Shown here piece after piece: positions 19,816-32,588 of a stretch of 64,000 nt of DNA. The notes beneath the pieces are model-generated. The model was not told the DNA's origin, did not search any database, and worked only from the letters and a program-made list of their open reading frames with translations. Every line of letters starts with the position of its first letter. The first letter of the stretch is position 1. The stretch lies in contig JAEQBH010004103.1 in assembly GCA_016808115.1 (NCBI GenBank), positions 493,071 to 557,070 of the forward strand, in the 5' to 3' direction. The position numbers and the translations under genes are program-made. This DNA comes from Tetrastigma voinierianum (Eukaryota > Streptophyta > Magnoliopsida > Vitales > Vitaceae).

Positions 19816-20959
19816 TAATCTATAATGCTATCACTTTTGACTATTGTTTCTATTAAAATAATTGATACTTTTGATGTAAATAAAGAATCTTCAACTTAAT
19901 GTGTTTTTTCTATATAACTAATTTTGAGAAGATTTGCATAAATAAGAAAGAAGGATAATTTTATATGAAGTATATATTATTATTTCCGTCTCGCTCTATT
20001 TTGTGATCTAAACAAGATTAATAAATAAAAATGAAGTGTTCAACCGCTATCATTTGTTTTTGATAACAAAAATGAAAAGGGAAATTTCAGTGCATCTTGT
20101 AGGCAGCAAAAAAAAACATTCATGATTGAAAATATAAAATAAACTTGGATCTTGAGGGATAATCATAGTCTAGAGTTACTCTACTTTTGAAGGCTTGGAG
20201 TACTATCCCGTGTGTTGGTGAGAACAAAATTTTAGTACAATTCCTAAAAATTGATCATTTCTACAGTAATTTTCTCGAATATCCCAAACATTTTGATGTA
20301 TTCAAATATGTGATATTAACCATTTTTTCTTTCATTTTTTCATATTTTGATAGCAATGAATTTTGATGCTAAATGGGATCAAATATATCCCTCTTTAAAG
20401 AAATAGAAAGAAGTAGATAGTATATGAACTATTATCCACAAAATTTACATGAGCAACATAACTATAGATTGTCATATACTTCTAATATTAACATCTATAG
20501 GTATATAAACTTTTATATTAAAAATATATATATATGAGCTTGGAAAAAATATCTTATTATATATGAAAGTTGGTTGAAATTAAAATATGGTGATTCTCAT
20601 ATTTAATATAAAGATGTGAATAGGTACGTCGTTACTAATTCTGACTTTTGTTTCATATTTTATATTTTTTCAATTTAATTTTAATATACCTCAGTTTATA
20701 GAATGAGAGAATCATAAAAAACATTCTGCGATCAATTTTTCTCCTTACGAAACATTTTCCTGCTATCTCATTGACGTACATGTCTTTGCTCCTTCATAAA
20801 TTGTGAAACCAGAAAATTCAGAATTCGCAGAAAAGAGTAAAAGCATTTCGGGTTAAAGATCGGAATTTTTTACAGATCACCGAATGTAAGGCCAAGCCAA
20901 TTTTCTTAAAGGGCAAAATCGTAATTTTACGTAAAAATCAAGGGTACTACGATACTGAG
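19816..20959. other. AT-rich intergenic DNA, nothing recognised
   Basis: The sequence is strongly AT-rich with only very short frames. I see no RNA gene or transposon domain. Confidence 0.6.
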
Positions 20960-22681
20960 CCAAACCGAAACAAACTTTACGTTTAGATCATCTCTCGCCA
21001 AATCTAGCTAACACGTCAATTGTTGGTCGAATAGTCGAATTTACGTTTTTTTGAGGCGCCGTATGGTCGCGTAAAGCGAGTTGAGTGTGAGCAGTGCATG
21101 CACCTGAAAAATCTTCTTTGTGTATGTTGCGAATTAGAGAGATGATGGAAATGGAATGGCGCAGGCGGTGGCCGGTGTCGAAAATCGTGAGAAGAGACAT
21201 ATGTGACATTTTTCGGTTTTGGCCGATGACAGGCCAAATAAATAGTGTTGTGCCATTTCATTTGGAACAAAAGCAGTCTGGTGGCTGGTGTGGGAGGAAC
21301 CAGAAGGTGCAGAGAGCTTAGGTTTGATGTTTTTAGAGAGAGGAATGGCTTATCTCTGAATCTCGGGCGATCGGATAGGTCGGATCGGACGAAGGAAGGA
21401 TTCACCGCATCGGAGCATGTTGTTGCTGGTGCCGAGAGTTTAGGTAAGAAGCTAGTGGGGTAAGGTTTTATCCTTGTAAGTTACACACTTTTAAGTGTTT
21501 TGTGATGTTCGGTTGGTTTGGGCATGAATAGCCACGATCGGTCAATCTTCAGGCAGGGTGTGGAAGTTTTTAAACCCATTTGGACGGTCAGTGACATCCC
21601 CCAGGTTGTTAATGCCTTTGGCACTCTGTTGGTAAGTAAGATTATTGTATAAAGTAAATGACTATAAAAAAGTGAAGTGGAACCGATGTGTTGGATGATT
21701 GGCGAGTGAAACGATGCTGCGGGTTTCACGTGTTCATGTGAATAGTGTTCTAAAGCTCTTTTGTGAGAAACATGTGTATGGTTGATAATTCAAATTGAAT
21801 TGCTCGTGATATTTATGTAATTAGCCCATGTGAGAGCTAATTTTTTGGTGTAATGGATTAGTACATAACATGATTTATTGTGATTTAAATTTATGTCAAT
21901 ATATGCATGATGATGACATTGGCATGTGTTGTATGAATGGTTGAAATAACATGTGCATTTCATTATGCAGTAACCACAGAATTAGGTGTTGCATGACATG
22001 AAAAAGTGAAGAAAAGCGAACATGGTTGCGAAGAATTTCCTGAGATGATTTTCCATAGAATGGTCGTTTGAGGAGATGGTCCTCTGATTACACGTCGAAG
22101 AGCCCGTCTGTATTGTTTGAAGGTTCTCCCGACACATTCGCCTCGGAGGATGATCATGGCCGCACGACAATTAGTGATGTATTTCGCTCTTTGGTTTATT
22201 TTGAAAGCGATGTTTTCTCATACATGGCTGGTGTGTGAGAGTCGGTGAGGGACTTCCGGAACATGGGTCTGAATTTGGGCATTCAAGTAGGATCGCAATT
22301 TACTTGAGTGTGTATTTATTCTGGATCATTATGCGTATGCGCAGGTTAGGGAGAGTAACCCATTGGAATTGATTCAACGCGGGCATCGCTGTCGAGGATA
22401 TATTTGGTGCGAGGGCGTACGGAAACGCAGCTCGCTCTTAGTGGATTTGAGACCAGGGTTAATAGTTTTGATTTAATATGTATTATTTGTAGATTTTAAT
22501 ATGTATTTGTATTCGATAATGAAACTTTCTTAGACTATTGGTCCTCAGTTGGGTGCCTCATTTTTTGATGAGTGTTGATGCGGGGGCCCAGTGGCTATTT
22601 TTATTTGGGTCGTGATGAGAGACATATAGATTTTTCATCGGGTTGATGGGTAGTGATGGATTTTGGTTTTTGGGGCGTCAC
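20960..22681 (+). repeat. Solo-LTR-like block D1 (gypsy type), about 1.7 kb
   Basis: The right end is GGTTTTTGGGGCGTCACA at 22681, a typical gypsy LTR terminus. The left end is approximate: TCTCGCCAAATCTAGCTAACA near 20990 has counterparts near 22710 (block D2) and 45920 (block E), each followed about 60-80 bases later by a CGTTTTTCGAGG-type motif. No gag or pol sequence adjoins it. All ORFs inside (21016-21463, 21481-21729, 21963-22170) lie in the LTR and lack family motifs. Confidence 0.6.
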
Positions 22682-24271
22682 ATCGAGATGGCGCGGACCT
22701 CAACGTTGGTCGTCGCGAAATCTAGCTACGGCCAATTTCGTTAATTTGAGAATGGATTAGAATTTCACGTTTTTCGAGGGGCAGGGTGGCCAGGGACCCG
22801 ATGTGCCACGTGTCAAGCATGTCTCAAACAAAGGGTTGAGTGGGACTCTTAGGAGACATGTGGCGGCCGTAGTGGTGAAATCGAAGTAGATGGATAAAGG
22901 GATAATGTAATCAATATGACCTTAATGATGGGTTGACGATATGTAAGAAGTACTCTCCAGCAGCCCGACGAGGACCAAACAGGGTGGGATGGAGAGGAGA
23001 GGGAGAAAGACAGGAAAAAAAAAGGAAGAAGAAAAAGAGAGAGTTTGGACAGTAGAGGGCTGCCTTCTCTTCCCAGATTTCCCAGCAGTGTGTTGCCGGT
23101 TCCCGAGAGAGCGGAAGCAGAGGAAAAGTAGTCACTGCATTCTGTGAGAACTCGCGCCAAGGCGGGGTTGTGGAGTTTTGACAAACTCCAGTACGCGGAC
23201 TTCACCGGTTATTCTTGTTAAATTCCGCCAGAAACTGGTTTTGGGGTTATAAGGCGAGAGAAACGGCCAGGTGTGTTCGATCCCTAAAAATAGGACTGAA
23301 TGCTTGATAACGTCACCCAGGCGATCCACACGACTGTTTAATTTGTTTAACAGTCAAAGCGGTATGTATTGTCCATGTGAAGTGCCCCATGTTATTGTTT
23401 GATATGAATAGCATGTTTGATGTGGAAGAAGCGGAATTATTTGATGCATGCTAAGTGATGTGTTAACATGATTGTTTGAATATAAACATATAACATTGCA
23501 TTATGAACCATGAGTGAATATATGAATTAACATGATTGCATTGCAAACCTTGGCATCGTAATTAGTTGTGGGAGGAGGTATTGATGTTGAATTCACCATT
23601 CTTGGTGAATGGGTGTGATAAGCTCCGTCAAAGTCGAGAGACATGGTCCCATAATTGAAACAAAAAATAATTAATAATAAAAATCACGTGAAATGCATTG
23701 GTGAGCAGTTGGGGGTGATCCCCGGGTGAAAGAGATCCCAATTTAGATATAGTTGGAGGCCATATAATCTCAGCGGTAGAAATCGAAGAAATTGATAATG
23801 TCGGAAGCGTCGTCGATCTGGTGTGACCACTAAAAAGAGGCATTGAAGCCCGTAAATAAATAAACACACCAAAAATTTGACAACGAATATGTATTGGAGG
23901 TTGGTCGAAACGAGGTGAGGTCATTGGTGGGAACACGATGACGCCACCGCACTTTGTATGTGAGTGTAAGGGAGTGGGTTGGACTCGAGTGTGTCATGAG
24001 AGTGGGTTTGTCTCCTGCATGATATGGCACATTCCATGTTATTGATTGCACCAAATTGTATGGAATGTGGATAGATTTGTGGTGCCATTACATGTGCATT
24101 TTTAGGAGGGAGTAGCCATATAGGGAAAGAATCGGCTACTAGGTGTTGCTTGTTTCCGGATTATTGGGATCCCCACTCGGTACATGGTGTCGGGAAGGCG
24201 ACGCTCACTAGAGCGCTTTTGAGAAGAAAAGCGAGCATGGCTTTGATTATACCTATTTTGTAAAACATGTA
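22682..24271 (+). repeat. Solo-LTR-like block D2, left part
   Basis: It begins directly after the end of D1. GTCGCGAAATCTAGCTACG near 22709 repeats the start motif of D1, and the later AT-rich region with ATGATTG and CATGAT repeats near 23460-23540 resembles 21860-21960. It is interrupted at 24272 by the reverse-oriented block R1, and its end seems to resume near 25930. A purine-rich run lies at 22990-23045. Confidence 0.5.
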
Positions 24272-25929
24272 TGTGGCCCGATTCAGGGGTCCGGATGGGT
24301 GCAGTCAACTGCGGCTTATGAGTCTCACATCTGTGGAGACTCATGCGTGGTATAAATAGCCACATACATCCATACTCACCAAAATGTGTATTTTCCTCTG
24401 AAAATAATTAATTTATTTTTTTATTCTGATATCCATTGGGTCTTTTACCAGGACATTTACAAAAATACATTACAAGGCCACATATGGCCATTTCTTCATC
24501 TCTAAGGCCTCGGATGGTCCAAATGTTAAGTGAGTGTGGTACCTAGTAATTTTTCCTTGATAGGGTGAGCAATGCAGAGTGAATTGAATTATCCTACATG
24601 GGTTACTCCCCACCTAAGTGCTCATACAATTGCAAACCAAACATTTAAGCAAAACATATATGTTCCTACTCAAATGTCTACATGGAATGGATGAGAATGT
24701 GACTCACCCTTTCCCACTTCTAGAGGCCTCTCATGAAGCTCTACCGAATGCTAGCGAGTGTGAAAACACCGTTTTCAAAACAAAAGATTTTGTTCTTGAA
24801 CATAATATGAGGCCACGATATATATTGGACCCTCGGGAGTGATCTGATGTTCTGAAACTTGATCATGGGTCTTCTCAGAGATGAGCGGATTGGACAACTC
24901 GGCGATTCTTAGTCTTCCTTTGAAATTCCTTTCCTGACCATTTTCCTTTTTCGCCTTTAGTGTGCGAAATTGCACTCGCACATTGGTGTCTGGGTTGTGC
25001 GATTAATATAAAATGTCGTTATGTCGTTTTAGAGCACAGCGTCTTTGACTTTCGGTGAATAATGAATGAAGATGAAAGAAAGAGAGAAAGACATGTCATC
25101 GATCGTGCGTAAATTAACAAAATCGCATACTAACCACGTGTTATTTATTACGTAGCAATAACGTCGAGAGTGACACAGCGTGAGGTGAATAAACAATTAA
25201 GCAATTCATTTTAAACCACCAACGACACAAACCACATACAAGATCTGCGTGAATAGTAAAACCCTAGGTCTCAAAGCTATTCCACGACACGCTCAGGGTT
25301 TCTCTGCTCTCAATCTCAATCTTTGGAGCGAATGGCCATTCATGCCTCGAGAATATCTATCATCCAAAAATGAACAACTAGGCCCGAGAATAAAACAGTA
25401 AGGAGAAAAGCCCTACATCAGAGTGTAGAAACTCACAAAGAAATGGTGTCGCACGTGGCCCTTGCCGGCGTGGGCAACTTCTCCTCTTTGCTTTCAGAGC
25501 GAGAAATACGCGGTCATGCCTTGAGGAATCTAGAGAAGTTGAACAATCTCTGAATACGTTTCTCATTCAACTGTTGGATCTTAACGAAAAATGCATGGAG
25601 AAGATGCTCTTTTTTTCTTTTTTCATTTATTCCCTTTTGTCCCCTTAGTTGACTTTAGGGTTTGCACTTTTGACATATGGAGCAATATAAGCCATTCATC
25701 TCTCTACCATGTCGTAATGACGTATGTCGTATGGATACATGTAATGGGTGACCCGATATGTATGTATACTACTCACATCATGTGTGCACTACCATGAAAC
25801 TATCATATGTCTTTGAGAAATTACTGGTTTATCTTTTCGAAGGAGTAGAATTTTCTCGGGGTTTCAATATAAACATTCCGATTAATACATCATTTGTATA
25901 GGAGTGTAGTTAACTCTTAAAAACATTGC
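24272..25929 (-). repeat. Solo-LTR-like block R1, reverse orientation
   Basis: On the + strand it starts TGTGGCCCGATTCAGGGGTCC, the reverse complement of a gypsy LTR end. It aligns with R2 over most of its length: the GTCTCACATCTGTG..GACTCAT block (24332 and 26856), CATACATCCATACTCAC (24363 and 26905), AGGGTGAGCAATGC (24562 and 27114) and GTTTTCAAAACAAA (24769 and 27298). The right boundary is approximate. Short ORFs inside are not genes. Confidence 0.65.
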
Positions 25930-26107
25930 CAATATAGTTGGTTATATTTTGATGATGTATGGATGTATGGGCCAGCAGTGACCATTTTGCCTTGTATTTT
26001 GAGTCTCGGGTAGAGACACTTATTTTGTGGTATTGAGACACTTTCGATAACTACATCTGTTCCCGCCGAGTTGACGGTTGTCAACGGACATGAGGAGTTG
26101 GGACGTC
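25930..26107 (+). repeat. Right end of block D2 (probable)
   Basis: GATGTATGGGCCAGCAGTGA followed by CCGAGTTGACGGTTGTCAACG and ending GGGACGTCCACA resembles the end of block E near 47800-48003 (GTTGCTGGGCCCAAGTGA, GATTGACGGGTTGTCAATGG, GGGCGTCCACA). Joined to 22682-24271, the block would be about 1.77 kb, close to D1. This is an inference from length and motif order. Confidence 0.5.
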
Positions 26108-26270
26108 CACATGGACGTACTATTAAAGTATATCAGTTTGAAAATTTAAGGAAATTTGAGAATGTCTATCATCGTTGGATTAAGATTAGGGAAAAGTAGG
26201 CTTCAATTATCATTTGAGAAAGAATTATTATACATAGTCATGAAAGATTTGAATTTAGGTGATTTGGGTT

Positions 26271-26272
<2 letters not shown>

Positions 26273-26324
<52 letters not shown>

Positions 26325-26370
26325 ATATATATAACCCTTATATATATATATATATATATAACTATATCTT

Positions 26371-26414
<44 letters not shown>
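26273..26414. repeat. Poly(A) tract (49 nt) followed by (TA)n
   Basis: A run of 49 A is followed by CC and alternating TA tracts to 26414. A poly(A) that long may mark the 3' tail of an old retroposed transcript, but no donor sequence or target-site duplication was recognised. Confidence 0.97.
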
Positions 26415-26418
<4 letters not shown>

Positions 26419-26462
26419 GAATAAGTGAATATACTATGTATGGATACAAGAATCCATATAGA

Positions 26463-26525
26463 TAGTGTATGTACCCCAGAGAATATACATACACTAGTTA
26501 TGAGCCAGAGCATAACCACTAGTAA
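26463..26525. repeat. Two adjacent small hairpins
   Basis: TAGTGTATGTA and TACATACACTA form an 11-base perfect stem with a 12-base loop. The next segment, ACTAGTTATG to CATAACCACTAGT, forms a second stem with one small bulge. Function unknown; AT-rich DNA makes such stems common. Confidence 0.7.
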
Positions 26526-26800
26526 TGATATCACATTCACTAATTATAATGGTATATTCAGATCTACAATTATATATTTTCTTGGTAATTTTGAACCACT
26601 CAAATTCATTCTTTAGCACCTATGTAGAATAATTTTTGTAAAAATCTTTACTAAACTTTTTTTAACTCATCCGACAATTCTAAATAATATTTAAAAAATT
26701 GTTTAATATGAAATAATTTTCTTCATAAATTAAAATAGACACAAATATTATATTTTCATAACTGTTAAGAATATAACAAAAATTCCATATATGATATACG

Positions 26801-28480
26801 TGATGCCCCAAATCAGGGTGTCGTTGACCCGCCGTCGACTTCTTGGGCATACCTATGTCTCATATCTGTGAGACTCATAGTGATAAATGACCCTGATGAC
26901 CAATACATCCATACTCACAAAATCGATCAAACTATATTACTGCGAACTAAGGGTAATGCATCACTTTCTATACAACATGTTTCAATTGTATTCACTTTAC
27001 ACATGTTTACAAAATATATCTACGAAAGCCACATGTCGGCTTTCTTCTGCTTGACCTCTAATGGCGTCGTAGCTGCAACACTCTCCTTTGTACTGAAATA
27101 ATGATCACTCGACAGGGTGAGCAATGCCTGCGATAAGTGATAATCTACATATGGGTTCTCTAAGCACAAGTGCGCGTGTAATGGCAGCGAACACATTCAA
27201 ACAAATTCATGATCTGCCGAATGTCTACATGCCCAATCCCATGTCTCGGAGATTAACACTCTCTACTCACATGAAAGCCAAATGTGAAAAAGCATTTGTT
27301 TTCAAAAACAAAGGTTTTTGTTCTCAGCACGTACTATCGAGGGTTTCGGGGTAAAAATCTGTTGGACAACCCTCAGGGTGGTGTTGGGTAATTCTCAGAA
27401 ATAGTCGGGTAAAGCCTGCGAATGAAGCGTTGGACAACTTTTCGAAAATTCTTCATGGGAGAGATCTTCTTGAAATTCCTTTTGTGGCCGTTCGTTTTAA
27501 CTCGTTTAACTCATGTCATGTACCCCACCTACCATTCGAGGGTGCCAGGTGCATATAGATGCGCAGATTATCTTAATTCAAAAAAATTCATCTTAACATA
27601 TATTTTTACATGCATATGATAACAAAAATTAATTCACATACATCATGTTATTCAATTCATGACAACCAACATAAAGTGATGACTCACATGGAGTAATAAC
27701 AATCCAAGCAATTCACGAATCGCAAGCAACCGCAAAAATCACATTGACGATAACCACATTTCGGCATTCCACGACCTGCCCAAGGGATATTTTCTTGCTT
27801 TCTGATTTCAATATTTTGAGGCGAAAACTGCGACCGTCAGAGGCTCAGCAATCAAAATCAAAATTAAAAATGATATTAACAAGAATAAACCAGTAGGAGA
27901 AGACCCCTACCTCTTTGGGTTGTCGGCTTCACAATCGGTGTCCGCAGTGAGCCTTGTGGCGATAGATCAACTTTGCTTCTTGGCGACAAAATCGGTGATC
28001 CGTAGAGAAGTGAGAGAGAAGTTGCTCTTTCTACCCAAGCTGACCCCATCTTGCCTATTGCCGTTTTTGCCAAAATGTGGAGAAGAAGATGACTTATTCT
28101 TTTCTTTTCAATTAATTCCATTTTGTCATTTGGTTTTATTTGACTTTAGGAATATTTCTTGCGTAGGAGCCATCTAAGCCGTTTCATCTCCTATCTTCTG
28201 CTAATCATCGCGGCGTATTGTCGCGTGGTGCGTGTAGTAGGTGAAAACATCCGCGTCGCATGTCTCATAGGATCATACACGACACGGAACACAGGACCTC
28301 AGGCGATAGAAATTCCTGCGTCTCGAATTCGACCAGTGGCGCGATAGTTCTTCGAATTCGGCGAACAATTCAACCGGTAAGAATCCATTTTGTCATCAGA
28401 GATCTAGAAAAATTTCAATTTTGACGATACTATTTTTACCTGTTTACTCGAGAAAATTAGAATTTTCTATAGGGTTTTCT
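26801..28480 (-). repeat. Solo-LTR-like block R2, reverse orientation
   Basis: It starts TGATGCCCCAAATCAGGGTG on the + strand (a reverse-complemented LTR end) and is homologous to R1 in the same orientation. The last shared trace is TAGAATTTTCT near 25849 and 28449. It is flanked by no internal coding sequence, so it is called solo or truncated. ORFs 27876-28177 and 27422-27619 lie inside it and show no domain. Confidence 0.65.
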
Positions 28481-29200
28481 TCCTCATAAAAAAATTGGTC
28501 GAAGTGCGGCGCGATCGGCAGTCACATCGTATGCAACGTGCGACGTGCCATGTATAGCAAACTTAATTTAAGTACGTAAGCGACTAAACCACGTACCTTC
28601 ATCCCTAAACAAGAAGGATAGGTGGCGCGTCGTGTTGTCTTTCCTTTCCCCACGTTGGCTGCCTCCGCGATCTTTGCCATAGCACCCTCGCTGAGCTGCG
28701 ATCTTGCGTCAAAACGTCTCGACATCCATAACACCTGTTTGGTGTTTCCTCGGTCTCATCTCATTCGATCTAATCTCTCCCCGATCCATTATGTTGGATG
28801 GGGCGACCTCGGGAGCATGGAGACATGAAATACCTCATGGATGACATGCGGGCGGTAAAGCTAATCGTGGCTCTGATTGCCTACCCACTCTCGGTATCTC
28901 GAGGTCCAATGAACCGGGCGGGTAGAAAGCTGTTGACTGGCAAACCACTCCTCTCTTGAGCATCTGCCTTGAGAGCGTGATCTCCGTTCTCGAACTTTGA
29001 CATGTGCATGACCTCGATTACAACGTGAGTAGAATCCCAGAGATCCTCTAACTCGCAGCTCACGAATACTAGGGCTTGGACTTGGTATGTCATAAGGTGT
29101 AAGAGCATCCTTTCCATTTGATGAGAAATTAATTCTTGTGTTTTGAAGAGAGCTCAATGTGTTTTTAAGATTGGCAAGTTTGGCTTTTGCTGATTAGCCT
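28481..29200. other. Unassigned stretch with GC-richer short frames
   Basis: Its base composition is closer to coding DNA than that of its AT-rich neighbours. Minus-strand frames at 28861-29157 (98 codons, Arg/Ser-rich, with LRVRGSLGFYSRCNRGHAHV) and 28881-29117 overlap. Neither shows a motif I recognise. It could be a fragment of transposon gag or of a host exon; no evidence decides. Confidence 0.4.
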
Positions 29201-29879
29201 CAAAATCATTGTTTCAATCACTTGCTTTTCTAACTTATTCATTCTTCTGTCAAAAAAAAACTTCTTGCTCATGATTAGTAAAATCATCATTAAAACATTT
29301 CATTTAAATACAAAATTATTTCTTATAAGAAAATAATACTTTTATAATTATAGTTTCATAACTTTTAAATAGAAAAATGGAATAAAATATGTCCTTCATT
29401 TTTTGAAGAAAGTGTATTTCTCAAAACCTTTTAAAGTACGATTTTAATTTACTCAACTCAAAATTTTTGTATTAAATCGTCTATATCTATGAGACACTTT
29501 TTTTTTTTTTTGTCTTTTTCCCATTTGTTTTAAATAAATAAGTGAGCAAGGATAAATAGGATCAGATCTCTCTTTGTAAGAAAAATAAAAGCAAAAAATG
29601 GCACAATATGGTTTATCATGGTTTTTTCTAATATGATCTCGTATTAATAAACTTTTTATATTAAAAAATATGGAAGCTTACTAAATCTCTATCTTTACAC
29701 AAAATCCGATTTAAGCCAAAAATATTCTTACCCTGAAGTTATGTGGAGTGTGGGGCTTTGTGGTCATAATTTTAAGTACATAATTTATACTTTTATCTAC
29801 TTTGAGCCCAGTGAAATTAATATTGCAAGCTGGAGTAAAAAAGACGTTAACCACGACTGTCTATGGATAAAAAAAAGCA

Positions 29880-29880
<1 letters not shown>

Positions 29881-29910
<30 letters not shown>
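29881..29910. repeat. (TA)15 microsatellite
   Basis: It is a perfect TA alternation inside AT-rich DNA. Confidence 0.98.
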
Positions 29911-29913
<3 letters not shown>

Positions 29914-31186
29914 ATGGCAACAAACCACGGTTCAGTCAAACCTAAATAATAATCTAGTAATAAAAAAAGCATATAACATTGACATCCACCACTGTTTTTT
30001 GATACAAACAGAGTTAATGTGATGATTATTTACCCTTCATTGACGGAGGAGAACTTGTTGGTGTATAGGAAACAAATACTTTTATTTCCATTTTACTATT
30101 TTGTAATTAAACAAGATTTAATAACAAAATAAAGGGACATTTTCAAATTTCGAATCAATATATTTGACTAACATTAAAGAGAAAATTTTAAATACATATC
30201 TAAACTTCTTAAAGGACATCCTAAGTACATTGAAAATTAAGCCTAATTGGTCTACAAAATTGAGTTACATTTTTATTATTAATAAATATAAATTTATTTT
30301 TTCTCAAAAGAAAAGGCTTTTTGTACACACTAATAGTTGGATTTAGTAGTATCCTTGCAAGGGTTTTTATTTTTGAAAAACTATAATAAGATTTTCATTT
30401 TCTTCTGAGAAAAAAGAATAAACTGTTATTCTTTATTAATATAACTGAATACAAAGAAATAAGCAAGAGAGATATAATCTTCTTGTTAATTCAATCAGCA
30501 TATACCATGGAAAAATATTGTGTTATCATTTTCCTGGATAATGGGATAATATCTTTATAAAATTCAGTCTAATTACAATTAAATATTTTATATTATTATT
30601 TGTATTCTGTGGTCCATGAACAAGGAGTCATTGGACATAACACTTTCATTCTAAAATAATAAATAAAATTATTAAATCAACTTACGTTTGACCAATCCAT
30701 GCAAACTTATATCTTGGTTTCTTTGCACATTCTAAAAGAAAATTGAGATATAGTCACAACACCTCTCGCATTTCTGCATAAAATTTTAACATTGAAAGAA
30801 TTCATGTGGTTTTTACATCCATATATGGACTTTTTACATGTTATCTGCTTTTTTCCTATTATAAGATAATTGAGAGAGCCCTAAAGAAATCAAATTTCTA
30901 TTTGAATAATATTTATAGGTTCAGCAGAGAAAGAAAGGAAAGAAAAAGAAGTGAAAACATTCATAAACTTGAAAAAAAAAAAGGAACTCTTAAAAAGTAA
31001 GGGAAAGGAAACACTAAAAAGGTATGAATTCTTAGCATGTAAAAAAGTTATTAAAAGCTTTTCTGTCATGAAAGCATCAACTATGTAATAAATGAAAATC
31101 GAAGGAAATAAATAAAAATCAAGGAAATTTAAGGAAATAAATGAAAATCAAGTAAGAGGATCCAAATGAAATAAATGAAAATAAGG

Positions 31187-31219
<33 letters not shown>
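31187..31219. repeat. (TA)n(TG)n compound microsatellite
   Basis: Alternating TA passes directly into TG repeats. Confidence 0.97.
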
Positions 31220-32588
31220 CTATTGATGGATATGTCACATAATGGATAACTTAATTGTTTCTTGAACGTTCCAGACTTGCTGCATCACTTCAATGTTATA
31301 CTTGTTTCATCAACTGATATGTTTTTTAAATCTTTTGTATTGGTTCTTGGGAAAGTCATTAACAATGTGCATATTTGAGGAAAAACTATAATATTAAATA
31401 AGATAATAGTTTGCAAGATTATTTTTTGCCCTCAACTTACATGACATAAAATTGACACTCTTATAGATATGTCATATGCGTATTATAATCCAAATAAATA
31501 GAAAATATAATAACTTCTGCTAATTGATAACATCTGGCGAACTTGGCAGCTTTACAAGTATGCATTTCAAGTGTGTCTGATTCTCCCTGGACCTATTAAC
31601 TATTATATATTACGCTTTCATTTTTCTCTCTTGACAAACACCTTCTCTTTGTGTATTAACGGGTAAGATATTGTTTCAAGGGTTCACTGGGCATAGTGGT
31701 AATCCTTCTTTTTTCTTCTTGATTTTCTACCCTTCTTTCAGTTTTAGTATTGAAACATCTTTTTCATTCGGTATGTTTGTTGGCATTATTAAACATACTT
31801 TTTAAGAAAAAAAACAAAATTCCACGTTTGACTATATTGAGGTCAAGATCTAATGTGTTATAAATGGCAGTGGGGAGTTTTCATGAGAATATTATCTTGT
31901 GTTTTTGGCCACACAGGTTTGTAATGGTAATTTTCATTGTTGACAGTAGTACTCCTGTATAATAGATATTTGGGGATGGATGACCAAAACTATGGGATAG
32001 ATATTTATATGTTTTCCTATTTGAAAGACTAATTAAAAAGCAACAAGGTTTGTGAACTCAAGAATCTACAATCCCATACTTTGTATACCTCATTTTACCT
32101 ATTCTAGATAGCTGAAGTAATTTTGATAGAAAATGAAAACAAATATGATTCAGATGACATCAAATAAAAACAACCCTTGGATAGTGTAAGTGTCTTAACA
32201 ACTGTTTGTCTAACACTAGCGGCCAACAGCCTACACTTTTATTGCGACACTATATTAGCAATTTTAGTACAATTCACTATTTTAAAACACAAAACTAAAA
32301 TTTGGGTTTTATTTAATATATGGAAATTTGATATGCCCCAGTGACTACACAAAACAATATTGGGTGTTTAAATGTTGTTATTTTGGGATATTTTCATTTC
32401 CTCTCTATTGTGACACTTCCAACAAATTCAAATAGTCCAATTTTTTATTAGATAAGCTAGTATTTATCTACATTAATGATACTCTACTTTGAGTTTCTAT
32501 TAAGCACTTTTAACTTCACTTTTCTTTTGAACTTAATTCTCATTTACTTTCTTTGATGGCAGGTTAACAACCTTATCAAGCATTTCCA

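Larger units (their letters stand above)
26108..26800. other. Spacer with poly(A), (TA)n and small hairpins
   Basis: No gene is recognised. It holds an A49 run at 26273-26321, (TA)n at 26324-26414 with interruptions, and two small inverted repeats at 26463-26525. ORFs across it are poly-Lys and Tyr-Ile strings. Confidence 0.85.
29201..32570. other. AT-rich intergenic DNA
   Basis: It is strongly AT-rich with simple repeats: (TA)15 at 29881-29910 and (TA)n(TG)n at 31187-31219. A few ORFs of 60-93 codons (29741-30022, 30164-30346, 30806-31000) are Lys/Ile/Asn/Phe-rich, as expected by chance. The final part, 32400-32570, is T-rich and ends TTTGATGGCAGGTTAAC near 32555-32570, acceptor-like, just before the F-box remnant. 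Confidence 0.75.

Noticed and set aside
26156..26494. Frames of 90 and 79 codons on both strands
   Set aside because: They are made of a poly(A) tract and TA repeats (poly-Lys or poly-Phe followed by Tyr-Ile repeats).
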